Under the pieces are notes generated by a model. The model did not search any database, was not told the DNA's origin, and was given only the letters and a program-made list of their open reading frames with translations. Of a stretch of 50,808 nt of DNA, positions 34,466 to 43,285 are shown piece by piece. A program made the position numbers and the translations under genes. Numbering within the stretch: the stretch's first letter is position 1; every line of letters begins with the position of its first letter. The stretch spans positions 1 to 50,808 of the forward strand of contig NZ_JAPLAI010000038.1 of NCBI RefSeq assembly GCF_026393345.1. The letters are read 5' to 3'. This DNA comes from Microbacterium sp. GTDB lineage: Bacteria; Actinomycetota; Actinomycetes; Actinomycetales; Microbacteriaceae.

Positions 34466-34855
34466 TCACACGGTGAGGCCGACCGCCACGAGCACGACGG
34501 CGATGAGCGGCGGGACCAGCTGGATAAGCGCGGACCGTGCCTTCGACGGGCTCGACAGGAGCAAGACGAGGCCGGCGGCGAGCATCGACCCGGTGCCCAC
34601 GAAGACCAGCGTCGCCCCGATCTCGGCGGCGCCGGCGGCGAAGAACACGATGCCGCCGACCGTGACGATCGTCAGGAACAGGTTGTAGAAGCCCTGGTTG
34701 AAGGCGAGCGGCCGGGTGAGCTCCGCCTCCTCGATGGTGCGCACCCCGAAGATCGCCCGGGCGCGGGCGCCGGTCCACAGCACCGACTCCAGCACGAAGA
34801 TGTAGACGTGGATCAGCGCGGCGATGCCGGGGAACACGAGTCCCGCAATGAGCAT
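34466..34855 (-). CDS. DUF1304 integral membrane protein
   Basis: 129 residues with four transmembrane helices. It shows the family pattern AALIHVYIFVLESVLW near the N-terminus and LAFNQGFYNLFL in the second helix. Function is unknown across the family. It is convergent with the DUF7882 copy 2 gene (25 bp apart). Confidence 0.9.
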   Translation of the reverse strand: MLIAGLVFPGIAALIHVYIFVLESVLWTGARARAIFGVRTIEEAELTRPLAFNQGFYNLFLTIVTVGGIVFFAAGAAEIGATLVFVGTGSMLAAGLVLLLSSPSKARSALIQLVPPLIAVVLVAVGLTV

Positions 34856-34909
34856 GGCGCCTCCCGATGGCTGAGGCCCCTTTGTAGCACGGGCACGCCC
34901 GCGGGGCGA

Positions 34910-35593
34910 TCACACCCGCAGCGACGCCCCGTACGGGTGCGGCCCGTGGAGTTCGCGGTGAAGCCGCTCCATCCGGTCGTCCAGCGCGGCCGCGGTCACC
35001 GCCGCATCCTTCAGACTCGCCACGAGGTCGGCCGGGACGGCACCGTCGTACTTGTAGTGGATCTTGTGCTCGAGGCTCGCCCAGAAGTCCATCGCAATGG
35101 TGCGGAACTGGACCTCGACCGGGACGGAGACCGGACCGGTGGAGAGGAACACGGGGACCTCGACGATGACGTGCAGGCTCTTGTAGCCGTTGGGCTTCGG
35201 CTCGGCGATGTAGTCCTTCACGACGCGGACCGTGATGTCTGCCTGTTGCGTGAGCAGGTCGTACAGCCGGTAGGCGTCGGCGGTGAAGCTGCAGGTGACG
35301 CGGACGCCGGCGATGTCGGTGATGTGCGTTCTGATCGAGTCGAAGTCCGGGTCGATGCCCTTCCTGGCGACCTTGTCGACCAGGCTGTCGGGCGACTTCA
35401 CCCGGCTGGTGACGTGCTCGATCGGGTTGTAGTCGTGCATGCTGCGGAACTCTTCGCGCAGGATCGAGATCTTCGTCTCGATCTCCTGCATCCCGAACCG
35501 GTACTCCAGCAGGAACCGTTGGATCTCGTCGCGTGCCGTCCGCATCTCCGCGACGGACAGGCTGATCGGCACATCATCGACGGGGCGCGTCAT
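34910..35593 (-). CDS. small alarmone synthetase (RelA/SpoT domain GTP pyrophosphokinase)
   Basis: 227 residues containing only the synthetase domain: VKSPDSLVDKVARKG, DIAGVRVTCSF with the metal and substrate residues, PKPNGYKSLHVIVEVP and VEVQFRTIAMDFWASLEHKI with the catalytic Glu. It lacks HD hydrolase, TGS and ACT domains, so it is a stand-alone synthetase of the RelQ/YjbM type, making (p)ppGpp or pGpp from GTP/GDP and ATP. It is usually controlled by transcription or allosteric tetramerisation rather than the ribosome. Confidence 0.92.
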   Translation of the reverse strand: MTRPVDDVPISLSVAEMRTARDEIQRFLLEYRFGMQEIETKISILREEFRSMHDYNPIEHVTSRVKSPDSLVDKVARKGIDPDFDSIRTHITDIAGVRVTCSFTADAYRLYDLLTQQADITVRVVKDYIAEPKPNGYKSLHVIVEVPVFLSTGPVSVPVEVQFRTIAMDFWASLEHKIHYKYDGAVPADLVASLKDAAVTAAALDDRMERLHRELHGPHPYGASLRV

Positions 35594-35615
35594 GGTCCGA
35601 ATGTACGACGACCCC

Positions 35616-38069
35616 CTACGCGGATGCTGTGAGAGGAGCGTTCGTCAGAGCACGCCGGCAGCCTGCCGGGCGGCACCGAGCGCGACGTACTCCCCGGGCG
35701 CCGGCACCTCGACCGGCAGCCCCAGCACGAGCGGCGCGATCTGCTGCACCGCCTCGGACTGCGCGGCACCGCCGATCAGCAGCGCCCGCCGGAGCGGCAC
35801 GCCGAGACCGCGGACGGCGTCGAGGCCGGCGCCGAGACCCGACAGCATCCCCTCCACCGCCGCACGGGCGAGGTTCTCCCGGGTCGTGGCGGCGAGGGTC
35901 ATGCCGAGGAGCGACGCGGTGGCGTCGGGCAGGTTCGGGGTGCGTTCGCCCTCGAAGTACGGCACCAGGGTGAGTCCGCCCGCGCCTGCGTCGGCGGCGA
36001 GCGCGAGCCGGCTGAGCTCGGCATGATCCACACCGAGGAGGCGGGCGATCACATCGAGCACCCGCGCGGCGTTCAGGGTCGCGACCAGCGGGAGGAAGTG
36101 GCCGGAGGCGTCGGCGAAGCCGGCGACCGTGCCGGTGTCGTCGATGGTGCGCTCCGTGCTGACGGCGAAGACGGTGCCGCTCGTGCCGATGGACATCACG
36201 ACATCCCCCGGCCCCGCGCCGACCCCGAGGGCCGCGCCCGCGTTGTCGCCGGCGCCCGGTCCGACGCGGCGCCCGGCCGCATCCGTCGTCCCCTCCGCCG
36301 GACCCAGCACCCGCGGCAGGATCGCGTCGTGCCCGAGCGCGGCGATGAGCAGCTCCCGGTCGTAGCCGCCGGTATCGGGACGCCAGTACCCGGTGCCGGA
36401 CGCGTCGGACCGGTCGGTGGCGAGCTCGTCGAGCACCGGCCCGCGATCCGACTCCCCCGCCGGGCCGTACCCGCGTAGCCGCCAGGTGAGCCAGTCGTGC
36501 GGCAGGGCCACGGCCGCGACCCGAGCGGCGTTGTGCGGCTCGTGATCGCGGAGCCACCGCAGCTTCGTGAGGGTGAACGACGCCACCGGCACGAGGCCGG
36601 TGCGCTCGGCCAGCTGCGCGGCGCCGAACTCGGCGATGAGGTCGCGTGCGGCCCCGGCGGAGCGCGTGTCGTTCCACAGCAGCGCGGGACGGATGACTCG
36701 TCCCTCCTGGTCGAGCACCACCATCCCGTGCTGCTGACCGCCGACCGCCCACGCGGTGACGTCGTCGAGGCCGCCGGCGTCCGCGATCGCGGCCTGCAGC
36801 GCCTGCCACCATGCTGCCGGATCGACCTCGGTGCCGTCCGGATGCGGCGCCCGCCCCTGCCGGACGATCTGCCCGGTCTCGGCGTCGACGATGACGACCT
36901 TGCACGACTGCGTCGACGAGTCGACTCACGAAACCGAAGCCGTGACCGCCGAAGTAGGCGGCCGGGTCGAAGTCCTCGTATGCGGAGCGGTCGGCGAGCA
37001 GGTCGTCGTAGCTCTCGCCCTCGCCGAGGGTCGGCTGCGACAGCTCGAGCACCTTCGAGGCCTCGAGCGCCGCGTGCACCTCCGGGTCGGCACGGAAGGC
37101 CGCGGCGCGCTCCTTGAGCAGCAGGTAGGTGCGCATGTTCGCGGCGGCGGAGTCCCAGACCCCGGTCTCGTCCTCGGTGCGCGAGGGCTTGTAGTCGAAG
37201 TGACGGGGACCCTCGTAGGCGGGGCCGCCGTTCAGTCCGCCGTTCTCGAGCAGGTCGACCAGCGCGAACGCGTTGTGTAGGTCGCCGTGACCGAACACGA
37301 GGTCCTGGTCGTACTTGATGCCGCGCTGACCGTTGAGGTCGATGTGGAACAGCTTGCCGTGGTAGAGCGCCTGGGCGATGCCGGCGGCGAAGTTCAGGCC
37401 CGCCATCTGCTCGTGCCCGACCTCGGGGTTGAGGCCCACGAGTTCGGGACGCTCGAGCGAGTCGATGAAGGCGAGCGCATGGCCGAGCGTGGGCAGCAGG
37501 ATGTCGCCGCGGGGCTCGTTCGGCTTGGGCTCGATTGCGAACCGGATGTCGTAGCCCTTGTCGGTGACGTAGTCGCCGAGGAGGTTGACGGCCTCGCGGT
37601 AGCGCTCGAGGGCGGAGCGGATGTCCTTCGCGGCGTCGTACTCGGCGCCCTCGCGGCCGCCCCACATGACGAAGGTCTTCGCGCCGAGTTCGGCGGCGAG
37701 GTCGAGGTTGCGCAGCACCTTCCGCAGCGCGAAGCGGCGCACCTGACGGTCATTGGAGGTGAAACCGCCGTCCTTGAAGACCGGTGCCGAGAAGAGGTTG
37801 GTGGTGACCATCGGCACGATGAGGCCGGTGTCGGCCAGCGCGCCCTTCAGCCGGTCGATCTGGGTCTGGCGCTCCGCGTCGGTGGACCCGAATGCGAACA
37901 GGTCGTCGTCGTGGAAGGTGAGCCCGTACGCACCGAGCTCGGCCAGCTTCTCGACGGCGTGCACGACATCGAGCGCGGGCCGGGTGGGTCCGCCGAACGG
38001 ATCGGTGCCGTTGTAACCGACGGTCCAGAGTCCGAACGAGAACTTGTCGGCGGGAGTGGGGGTGGGCAT
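35616..38069 (-). CDS. xylA: xylose isomerase with its 3' end replaced by out-of-frame xylB sequence
   Basis: From ATG 38069 (GAAGGAG site) the first 381 residues are xylose isomerase: [24 protein letters not shown] (53-57), [14 protein letters not shown] (E180, K182), E216-x-x-H219, [10 protein letters not shown] (D244) and FDYKPSR (D292). After GGHGFGFV (GTG at 36927-36929) the expected 10-20 residue end and stop are absent; the frame runs into xylB out of frame and stays open to 35616, adding about 436 Arg-rich residues of no family. All catalytic residues are intact, so activity depends on whether the tail is tolerated. Either a natural deletion or an assembly error. Confidence 0.85.
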   Translation of the reverse strand: MPTPTPADKFSFGLWTVGYNGTDPFGGPTRPALDVVHAVEKLAELGAYGLTFHDDDLFAFGSTDAERQTQIDRLKGALADTGLIVPMVTTNLFSAPVFKDGGFTSNDRQVRRFALRKVLRNLDLAAELGAKTFVMWGGREGAEYDAAKDIRSALERYREAVNLLGDYVTDKGYDIRFAIEPKPNEPRGDILLPTLGHALAFIDSLERPELVGLNPEVGHEQMAGLNFAAGIAQALYHGKLFHIDLNGQRGIKYDQDLVFGHGDLHNAFALVDLLENGGLNGGPAYEGPRHFDYKPSRTEDETGVWDSAAANMRTYLLLKERAAAFRADPEVHAALEASKVLELSQPTLGEGESYDDLLADRSAYEDFDPAAYFGGHGFGFVSRLVDAVVQGRHRRRRDRADRPAGAGAASGRHRGRSGSMVAGAAGRDRGRRRPRRRHRVGGRRSAARDGGARPGGTSHPSRAAVERHALRRGRTRPHRRVRRRAAGRAHRPRAGGVVHPHEAAVAPRSRAAQRRSGRGRGPAARLAHLAATRVRPGGGVGSRAGARRARHRPVRRVRHRVLASRYRRLRPGAAHRRARARRDPAAGAGSGGGDDGCGRAPRRTGRRRQRGRGPRGRRGAGGCRDVHRHERHRLRRQHGAHHRRHRHGRRLRRRLRPLPPAGRDPERRAGARCDRPPPRCGSCRAQPARARRRRRRGRTHPGAVLRGRTHPEPARRHRVAPRHDPRRHDPGEPRPCGGGGDAVGSRRRPRRRPRSRRAAPAGAADRRCRAVRGGAADRAARAGAAGRGAGARGVRRARCRPAGCRRALTNAPLTASA
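35645..36925 (-). pseudogene. xylB: xylulokinase, 5' end lost
   Basis: The reading frame contains nearly a full FGGY kinase, from [18 protein letters not shown] through [47 protein letters not shown] and [20 protein letters not shown]. The start codon and first few residues are missing: the codon before VDSSTQS is an in-frame TGA, and the only ATG left is at 36724, past the N-terminal phosphate-binding strand. A deletion joins this frame to xylA (see xylA). A shortened product from 36724 would lack about 67 residues of the ATP/sugar-binding fold and should be inactive. The role of the intact enzyme is xylulose phosphorylation. Confidence 0.85.
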
Positions 38070-38095
38070 GGCGGGTCGCTCCTTCGCGGATGAAT

Positions 38096-38114
38096 ATGTT
38101 GCGAGCGCCAACAT
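38096..38114. promoter_or_regulatory. probable xyl operator
   Basis: ATGTTG-N7-CAACAT lies between the divergent xylA (38069) and ROK (38129) starts. Inverted TTG/CAA-rich sites of this kind are typical for ROK xylose repressors. Confidence 0.55.
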
Positions 38115-38128
38115 ACTACGATGTGATC

Positions 38129-39301
38129 ATGAACGCGAGAGATGCGGACGATCGAGGCGGGATCCGCCGGCACAACCTGTCCCGCATCCTGGGTCTCGTC
38201 CACCACGAGGGCCCACTGCCGCGCGCGGCGCTGACCGAGCGCACGGGGCTCAACCGCTCCACCGTCGCCGATCTCGTCGGCGAGCTGGAACGGGCGGGCC
38301 TGGTCGGACAGGCGGAGCCCGATCCCGCGCGGCGGGTCGGGCGCCCCTCACCGACCGTGCACGGCGCAGCCGGCGTGGTGGCGATCGCGGCGAACCCGGA
38401 GGTCGACGCGCTGACGGTGGCGGCGGTGGGGCTCGACCGCTCGGTGCGGGAGCGCGCCCGCATCCGGTTCGACGAGCCCCCCTCCCCGGCGGAAGCGGTG
38501 GCCGCCCTCGCCGCGCAGGTGACGGCGTGGCGTGACGGCGAGCTGTCGGACGCGCGGCTGGTCGGGGTGGGCCTCGCGGTACCCGGCCTCGTCCGCGCCG
38601 GAGACGGCCTGGTGCGCGACGCCCCGCACCTGCGCTGGCGTGACATCCCGCTGCGCGAGATCGTGCAGACTGCCACCGGGCTCCCCGCGGCCGTCGGCAA
38701 CGATGCGAGTCTCGGTGCCCGCGCGGAGCACCTGTTCGGCACGGCGCAGGACGCCGACGACATCGTCTACCTCAACGGCGGGGCCAGCGGGATCGGCGGC
38801 GGCCTCATCGTCGGCGGCGTCCCGGTGGGCGGCGCGGGCGGCTATGCCGGCGAATTCGGTCAGAACCGCCCGGGGATCGAAGACGCCGCGGACCGTCGCG
38901 CACCCGGCGGCGTGCTGGAGGACGAGGTGAACCGGGCGCGGCTCCTCCGCGTCGTCGGCCTCGCCGCGGCCGACGACCGCGAGCTCGCCGCCGCGCTGCA
39001 CGACACGGCGGATGCGGCCGTGACCGAGGAGACGGCCCGGCAGCGGCGGATCCTCGCGACGGCGCTCGCGAACGCGGTGAACGTGCTGAACCCCTCGGTC
39101 GTCGTGCTCGGCGGATTCCTCGCGATGCTCGCCGAACAGGATGCGGAGGGGTTCCTCGCGGCGGTGCGCGCCCAGGCGATGCCGGCCTGCGCCGAGCGCC
39201 TGGAGATCCGGTCGGCCTCGCTCGCCGACGACCGGCTCCTCGTCGGGGCCGCGGAGCTCGCCTTCGAGCCGCTCCTCTCCGATCCAACCGCTCTCGGCTG
39301 A
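38129..39301 (+). CDS. xylR: ROK-family transcriptional regulator (probable xylose repressor)
   Basis: 390 residues from ATG 38129. The N-terminal winged helix (RIRRHNLSRIL-like segment, then ALTERTGLNRSTVADLVGEL) is followed by a ROK sugar-binding domain: VGVGLAVPGLV, AVGNDASLGARAEHLFG, YLNGGASGIGGGLIVGG, AGEFGQNRPGIEDAADRR and NVLNPSVVVLGGFLAML. The usual zinc motif of ROK proteins (C-x-C-x-x-x-x-C) is absent; the region after GEFGQ has no Cys. It is divergent from xylA with an inverted repeat between, supporting control of xylAB by xylose. Confidence 0.9.
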   Translation: MNARDADDRGGIRRHNLSRILGLVHHEGPLPRAALTERTGLNRSTVADLVGELERAGLVGQAEPDPARRVGRPSPTVHGAAGVVAIAANPEVDALTVAAVGLDRSVRERARIRFDEPPSPAEAVAALAAQVTAWRDGELSDARLVGVGLAVPGLVRAGDGLVRDAPHLRWRDIPLREIVQTATGLPAAVGNDASLGARAEHLFGTAQDADDIVYLNGGASGIGGGLIVGGVPVGGAGGYAGEFGQNRPGIEDAADRRAPGGVLEDEVNRARLLRVVGLAAADDRELAAALHDTADAAVTEETARQRRILATALANAVNVLNPSVVVLGGFLAMLAEQDAEGFLAAVRAQAMPACAERLEIRSASLADDRLLVGAAELAFEPLLSDPTALG

Positions 39302-39481
39302 CGGCGGCTCAGCTGCGCCGATGCACGGATCCTCGCGACGCGCACCCGCAACGCGCCGCGACCCAGGCGGAAGCCGGGATCGTCAGACGGTGACGGTCAG
39401 CTCGACGACTCCGCCACGACACCCTTTCGGATCTTGAGCCCCGGCCGGCGCCGGATCGGCGAGGGCGAACGCCCCGCCCGC

Positions 39482-39499
39482 GCACCGTCCGGACGGTGC
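39482..39499. promoter_or_regulatory. 18-bp perfect palindrome upstream of the aminotransferase gene
   Basis: GCACCGTCCGGACGGTGC, 49 bp before the ATG. It is a candidate operator, or a hairpin in the 5' leader. The remaining 246-bp gap from 39302 shows no gene. Confidence 0.45.
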
Positions 39500-39547
39500 A
39501 GTAACGGTCCGGGCTGGAGTAATGTCGGGCGCGAAGGGGTGAGAGCG

Positions 39548-40936
39548 ATGACCGAGCCGACCTATGACCACCAGGACCTGCAGACCAAGGCGCGCGAGCA
39601 CCTGTGGATGCACTTCTCCCGCCAGTCGGCGATGGAGCGGGACGGCGTCCCGATCATCGTGCGTGGCAAGGGCCACACGATCTGGGACGACCACGGGCGC
39701 GAGTATCTCGACGGGCTCGCGGGGTTGTTCGTCGTCAACGCCGGCCACGGCCGCCGCCGCCTCGCCGAGGTCGCCGCGACGCAGGCCGAGCAGCTGGCGT
39801 TCTTCCCCATCTGGTCGTACGCGCATCCCTCGGCCATCGAGCTCGCCGACCGGCTGGCGGGTTACGCCCCCGGCGACCTGAACAAGGTGTTCTTCTCCAC
39901 CGGCGGCGGTGAGGCGGTCGAGACCGCCTTCAAACTCGCCAAGTACTACTGGAAGCTGCAGGGCAAGCCCACCAAGCACAAGGTGATCTCCCGCGCGGTG
40001 GCCTACCACGGCACGCCGCAGGGCGCCCTGGCGATCACCGGCATCCCGGCGATGAAGGCGATGTTCGAACCTGTCACCCCCGGCGGGTTCCGGGTCCCCA
40101 ACACGAACTTCTACCGTGCCGCCGAGATGGGCGCGCCCGCCGACGACATCGAGCAGTTCGGGGTCTGGGCCGCGGACCGCATCGAGGAGATGATCCAGTT
40201 CGAGGGGCCCGACACGGTCGCCGCGGTCTTCCTCGAGCCGGTGCAGAACTCCGGCGGATGCTTCCCGCCCCCGCCCGGGTACTTCCAGCGGGTGCGCGAG
40301 ATCTGCGACCGATACGACGTGCTGCTCGTGTCGGACGAGGTCATCTGCGCCTTCGGCCGGATCGGCCACATGTTCGCGTGCGACGCCTACGGCTATGTGC
40401 CCGACATGATCACATGCGCCAAGGGTATGACCAGTGGCTACTCACCGATCGGCGCGACGATCGTCAGCGACCGCATCTATGAGCCGTTCCGCACCGGCGA
40501 TACGACCTTTTACCACGGGTACACCTTCGGCGGTCATCCGGTCTCGGCCGCGGTCGCCCTGGCCAACCTCGACATCTTCGAGGAAGAGAAGCTCAACGAG
40601 CGCGTGCGGGAGAACTCGCCGCTCTTCCGTGCGGAACTCGAGAAGCTCACCGACCTGCCGATCGTCGGCGATGTGCGCGGCGACGGCTACTTCTTCGGCA
40701 TCGAGCTGGTCAAGGACAAGGACACCAAGGAGACCTTCGACGACGACGAGGCCGAGCGGCTACTGCGCGGCTTCCTCTCGAAAGGCCTGTTCGAGGCGGG
40801 GCTGTACTGCCGCGCCGACGACCGCGGCGACCCTGTCATCCAGCTCGCCCCGCCGCTCACCGTGGGTCCTGCGGAGTTCACGCAGATCGAGCAGATCCTG
40901 CGGGGCGTGCTGACCGAGGCCTGGTCCCGCCTCTAA
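39548..40936 (+). CDS. class III pyridoxal-phosphate aminotransferase
   Basis: 462 residues from ATG 39548 (GCGAAGGGGTGAG upstream). PLP-binding residues: STGGGEAVETAFKLA (118-132), AVAYHGTPQGALAITG, LLVSDEVICAFGRIG with Asp263, and Lys292 in CAKGMTSGYSPIGA. The HYGYTFGGHPVSAAVALANL-type block follows. Closest in pattern to omega-amino-acid:pyruvate or polyamine transaminases (annotated as the aspartate aminotransferase family). It stands alone, so the amino donor cannot be settled; putrescine, GABA or beta-alanine are candidates. Confidence 0.9.
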   Translation: MTEPTYDHQDLQTKAREHLWMHFSRQSAMERDGVPIIVRGKGHTIWDDHGREYLDGLAGLFVVNAGHGRRRLAEVAATQAEQLAFFPIWSYAHPSAIELADRLAGYAPGDLNKVFFSTGGGEAVETAFKLAKYYWKLQGKPTKHKVISRAVAYHGTPQGALAITGIPAMKAMFEPVTPGGFRVPNTNFYRAAEMGAPADDIEQFGVWAADRIEEMIQFEGPDTVAAVFLEPVQNSGGCFPPPPGYFQRVREICDRYDVLLVSDEVICAFGRIGHMFACDAYGYVPDMITCAKGMTSGYSPIGATIVSDRIYEPFRTGDTTFYHGYTFGGHPVSAAVALANLDIFEEEKLNERVRENSPLFRAELEKLTDLPIVGDVRGDGYFFGIELVKDKDTKETFDDDEAERLLRGFLSKGLFEAGLYCRADDRGDPVIQLAPPLTVGPAEFTQIEQILRGVLTEAWSRL

Positions 40937-40961
40937 ACCGCCGGTCCCCCCGCGGACATTT

Positions 40962-40991
40962 ACTTAGCATGGCTAATGAGCTAGGCTAAGT
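40962..40991. promoter_or_regulatory. MarR-type operator region
   Basis: TTAGCATGGCTAA (40964-40976) is a perfect inverted repeat with a 3-base spacer; an outer pair ACTTAGC/GCTAAGT spans 40962-40991. It ends 7 bp before the MarR ATG, consistent with autorepression of a nearly leaderless transcript. Confidence 0.6.
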
Positions 40992-40997
40992 ATCGAA

Positions 40998-41426
40998 ATG
41001 GCGTCCCACCAGGAATCCCCCGACCTCGCAGCCGAGCTCCGCATGGCGGCCTTCCGCCTGACCCGGCGGCTCCGGGCCCAGCGCGCCGTCGACTCGATGC
41101 CCGATGGGCACCTGGTCGTCCTCGCCACACTGCAGCGCGGCCCCCGCACGCTCGGTGAGCTCGCCGAGGCCGAGCGGGTCACACCGCCGTCGATGAACCG
41201 CACCGTCAACGCCCTCGAAGAGGCCGGCTACCTCACCCGCACCCCCGACGTGCAGGACCGCCGAAAGGTGATCATCGAGATCACGGATGCGGGGCGCACC
41301 CTGATCCTGGAGACCCAGCGCCGCCGCGACGCCTGGCTGGAGGACGCCCTCGCCGACCTCTCCCCCGCAGAGCGCGCCGCCCTCGCCGCGGCGGTGCCGA
41401 TCCTGCGCCAGGTGGCCGACCGATGA
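40998..41426 (+). CDS. MarR-family regulator of the adjacent MFS exporter
   Basis: 142 residues from ATG 40998. DNA-binding region: MPDGHLVVLATLQRGPRTLG, ELAEAERVTPPSMNRTVNAL and the wing TPDVQDRRKVIIEITDAG. It overlaps the downstream MFS gene by 4 bp, and a palindrome sits directly upstream, so it probably represses both genes until a ligand (likely a substrate of the pump) binds. Confidence 0.9.
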   Translation: MASHQESPDLAAELRMAAFRLTRRLRAQRAVDSMPDGHLVVLATLQRGPRTLGELAEAERVTPPSMNRTVNALEEAGYLTRTPDVQDRRKVIIEITDAGRTLILETQRRRDAWLEDALADLSPAERAALAAAVPILRQVADR

Positions 41427-42796
41427 CCTCCGCCCCCGCACGGCGCGGGGGCGGAGGCATGTTCCGCTCGCTGTCGCTGTACAACTACCGCATCTGGTTC
41501 CTCGGTGCACTGGTCTCCAACATCGGCGGCTGGATGCAGTCGACCGCCCAGGACTGGGTCGTCCTCACCGAGCTGACGAACAACGACGCCACCGCCATGG
41601 GCGTCACCATGGCGCTGCAGTTCGGGCCGCCGCTGATCCTCGTGAGCGTCACCGGATGGGTGGCCGACCGCTTCGACCGGCGGAAGCTGCTCATGGTGAC
41701 GCAGACGTTCCTCATGCTGCTCGCCGTGACGGCCGGCATCCTGCTGCTGACCGGCGTCATGACGCTGACGATCATGCTGTGCTTCGCCGCGGCCTTCGGC
41801 GTCGGGAACGCGTTCGATTCCCCCGCGCGTCAGGCGTTCGTCACGGATGTGGTGAGCCAGAAGGATGCCTCGAACGCGGTCGCCCTGAACTCCGCGTCGT
41901 TCAACACCGCGCGGCTCCTCGGCCCCGCGATCGGCGGCATCCTCATCGTCGTCGTCGGCACCGGCTGGGTGTTCGTCATCAATGCGGCGACCTTCCTCGC
42001 GATGCTCGTGGCGCTGCGTCTCATGCATCGCGACGAACTGGTGCCGCGGGTGCGCACACCCGGCGCCGCGCGACTGGCCGACGGGTTCCGCTACGTCGCC
42101 CGGCGCCCCGACCTCATCGTCACCTTCGTGATGGTGTTCCTCGTCGGCGCATTCGGCATGAACTTCCCGATCTTCGCGTCGACCATGGCGCTGGAGTTCG
42201 GCCAGCAGGCCGACGGGTACGGCCTGCTCAGCTCGGTGCTCGCGATCGGCTCGCTCGCCGGCGCCCTGCTGTCCGCGCGGCGGGATCGGGCGAGGCTCCG
42301 GGTCGTGATGATCGCCACCGGCGGATTCGGCGTCGCCTCGCTCGTCTCGGCAGTCATGCCGACCTATGCGCTCTACGCCGTGCTGCTCGTGTTCGTCGGG
42401 TTCTGCACCGTGACGATGCTGACGACGGCGAACGGCTACGTGCAGACGACGACGGACCCGGCGCTGCGCGGGCGGGTGCTCGCGCTGTACATGGCCGTGA
42501 TCATGGGCTCCACGCCCATCGGGGCGCCGATCGCCGGCTGGGTCGCGAACGCCTACGGGCCGCGCACCGCCATCGTCATCGGCGGTGTCGCGGGGCTCCT
42601 CGCCTGCACCATCGGCGGGGTCTGGGTGCTCGCGAGCGGCCGCGTGCACCGGCACCCGGCGAGCCGGTTCCGCCTCGCCGTCGACGAGACGGTCCCGGTG
42701 CGGGTGGTGACCGCATCCCCGGAGGAGTTCAGCGACGAGATCGCTGCGGCGACGAGTCCGTTACCGGTCGAGGATGCGGCCCGCCGCACGTCCTGA
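41423..42796 (+). CDS. MFS transporter (drug-exporter type)
   Basis: 457 residues with about 12 transmembrane helices. The conserved A-like loop GWVADRFDRRKLLM lies after helix 2, FDSPARQAFVTDVV after helix 4 and LNSASFNTARLLGPAIGG in helix 5, a pattern of the MFS_3 (EntS-like) export group. Coupled to a MarR regulator, it most likely exports a toxic compound or metabolite; the substrate is unknown. The C-terminal 45 residues are hydrophilic. Confidence 0.9.
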   Translation: MTSAPARRGGGGMFRSLSLYNYRIWFLGALVSNIGGWMQSTAQDWVVLTELTNNDATAMGVTMALQFGPPLILVSVTGWVADRFDRRKLLMVTQTFLMLLAVTAGILLLTGVMTLTIMLCFAAAFGVGNAFDSPARQAFVTDVVSQKDASNAVALNSASFNTARLLGPAIGGILIVVVGTGWVFVINAATFLAMLVALRLMHRDELVPRVRTPGAARLADGFRYVARRPDLIVTFVMVFLVGAFGMNFPIFASTMALEFGQQADGYGLLSSVLAIGSLAGALLSARRDRARLRVVMIATGGFGVASLVSAVMPTYALYAVLLVFVGFCTVTMLTTANGYVQTTTDPALRGRVLALYMAVIMGSTPIGAPIAGWVANAYGPRTAIVIGGVAGLLACTIGGVWVLASGRVHRHPASRFRLAVDETVPVRVVTASPEEFSDEIAAATSPLPVEDAARRTS

Positions 42797-42895
42797 ACCC
42801 GGTGGCCCCGATCCACGGACCGTCCGGCACGCGCGTGTCCAGGGGTTGGCCGGCACGGCCGGAACGGTGAGTCTGGGGAAGACGAAAGGAATCCC

Positions 42896-43096
42896 ATGAG
42901 CGACAACATCCCGACTCGCCACTCCGACAACGCGCACGCCGACGACGCAGCTCCCACCGATGCCGTGACCGACGAGGTGCGCTCGGCCGCGACGGACACC
43001 ACCTCGGATGCCGACTCCGAGGCAGGACCCAAAGCGGACGCTGACGAGCACGCCGCCGCGCGGGCGCAGGAATCCGACGAGCAGGGCGACGCGTGA
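42896..43096 (+). CDS. 66-residue acidic low-complexity protein
   Basis: ATG 42896 follows an AAAGGA site. The product is rich in Asp, Ala and Thr with almost no hydrophobic residues and is predicted to be disordered. Its stop overlaps the start of another small gene by 4 bp. No family recognised. Confidence 0.65.
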   Translation: MSDNIPTRHSDNAHADDAAPTDAVTDEVRSAATDTTSDADSEAGPKADADEHAAARAQESDEQGDA

Positions 43097-43230
43097 ACGC
43101 CGAGGAGCAGACGCACCTCGCCGCCGGGGAGGGCGAGACCCTGCCGCCGGCGCCGAAGCCCGGTCCGCCCGTCCCGCACCCGCCGAAGGCCGCCGCATCG
43201 AGCGACCCGGCCGGCGACACGGCGGGCTAA
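43093..43230 (+). CDS. 45-residue proline-rich hypothetical protein
   Basis: GTG 43093 overlaps the preceding stop (GTGA). The product contains PPAPKPGPPVPHPPKAA and is predicted to be disordered. Translational coupling to the acidic small gene and the terminator 15 bp after the stop support it as real. Confidence 0.5.
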   Translation: MNAEEQTHLAAGEGETLPPAPKPGPPVPHPPKAAASSDPAGDTAG

Positions 43231-43245
43231 GGCGGAGCCGCCGTC

Positions 43246-43269
43246 GGGCCGCCGCGCTCGCGGCGGCCC
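43246..43269. terminator. bidirectional hairpin terminator
   Basis: GGGCCGCCGCG/CGCGGCGGCCC, a perfect 11-bp arm pair with a minimal loop, between the convergent small genes and the OsmC gene. Confidence 0.7.
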
Positions 43270-43285
43270 TGTCAGCGGTCCCGCC

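Noticed and set aside
39383..40369. Long minus-strand open frame opposite the aminotransferase gene
   Set aside because: It mirrors a clear PLP enzyme on the plus strand, and its product has no family-like blocks. It is a GC-driven antisense shadow, like many others over 4303-5685, 8034-9443 and 45635-47566.
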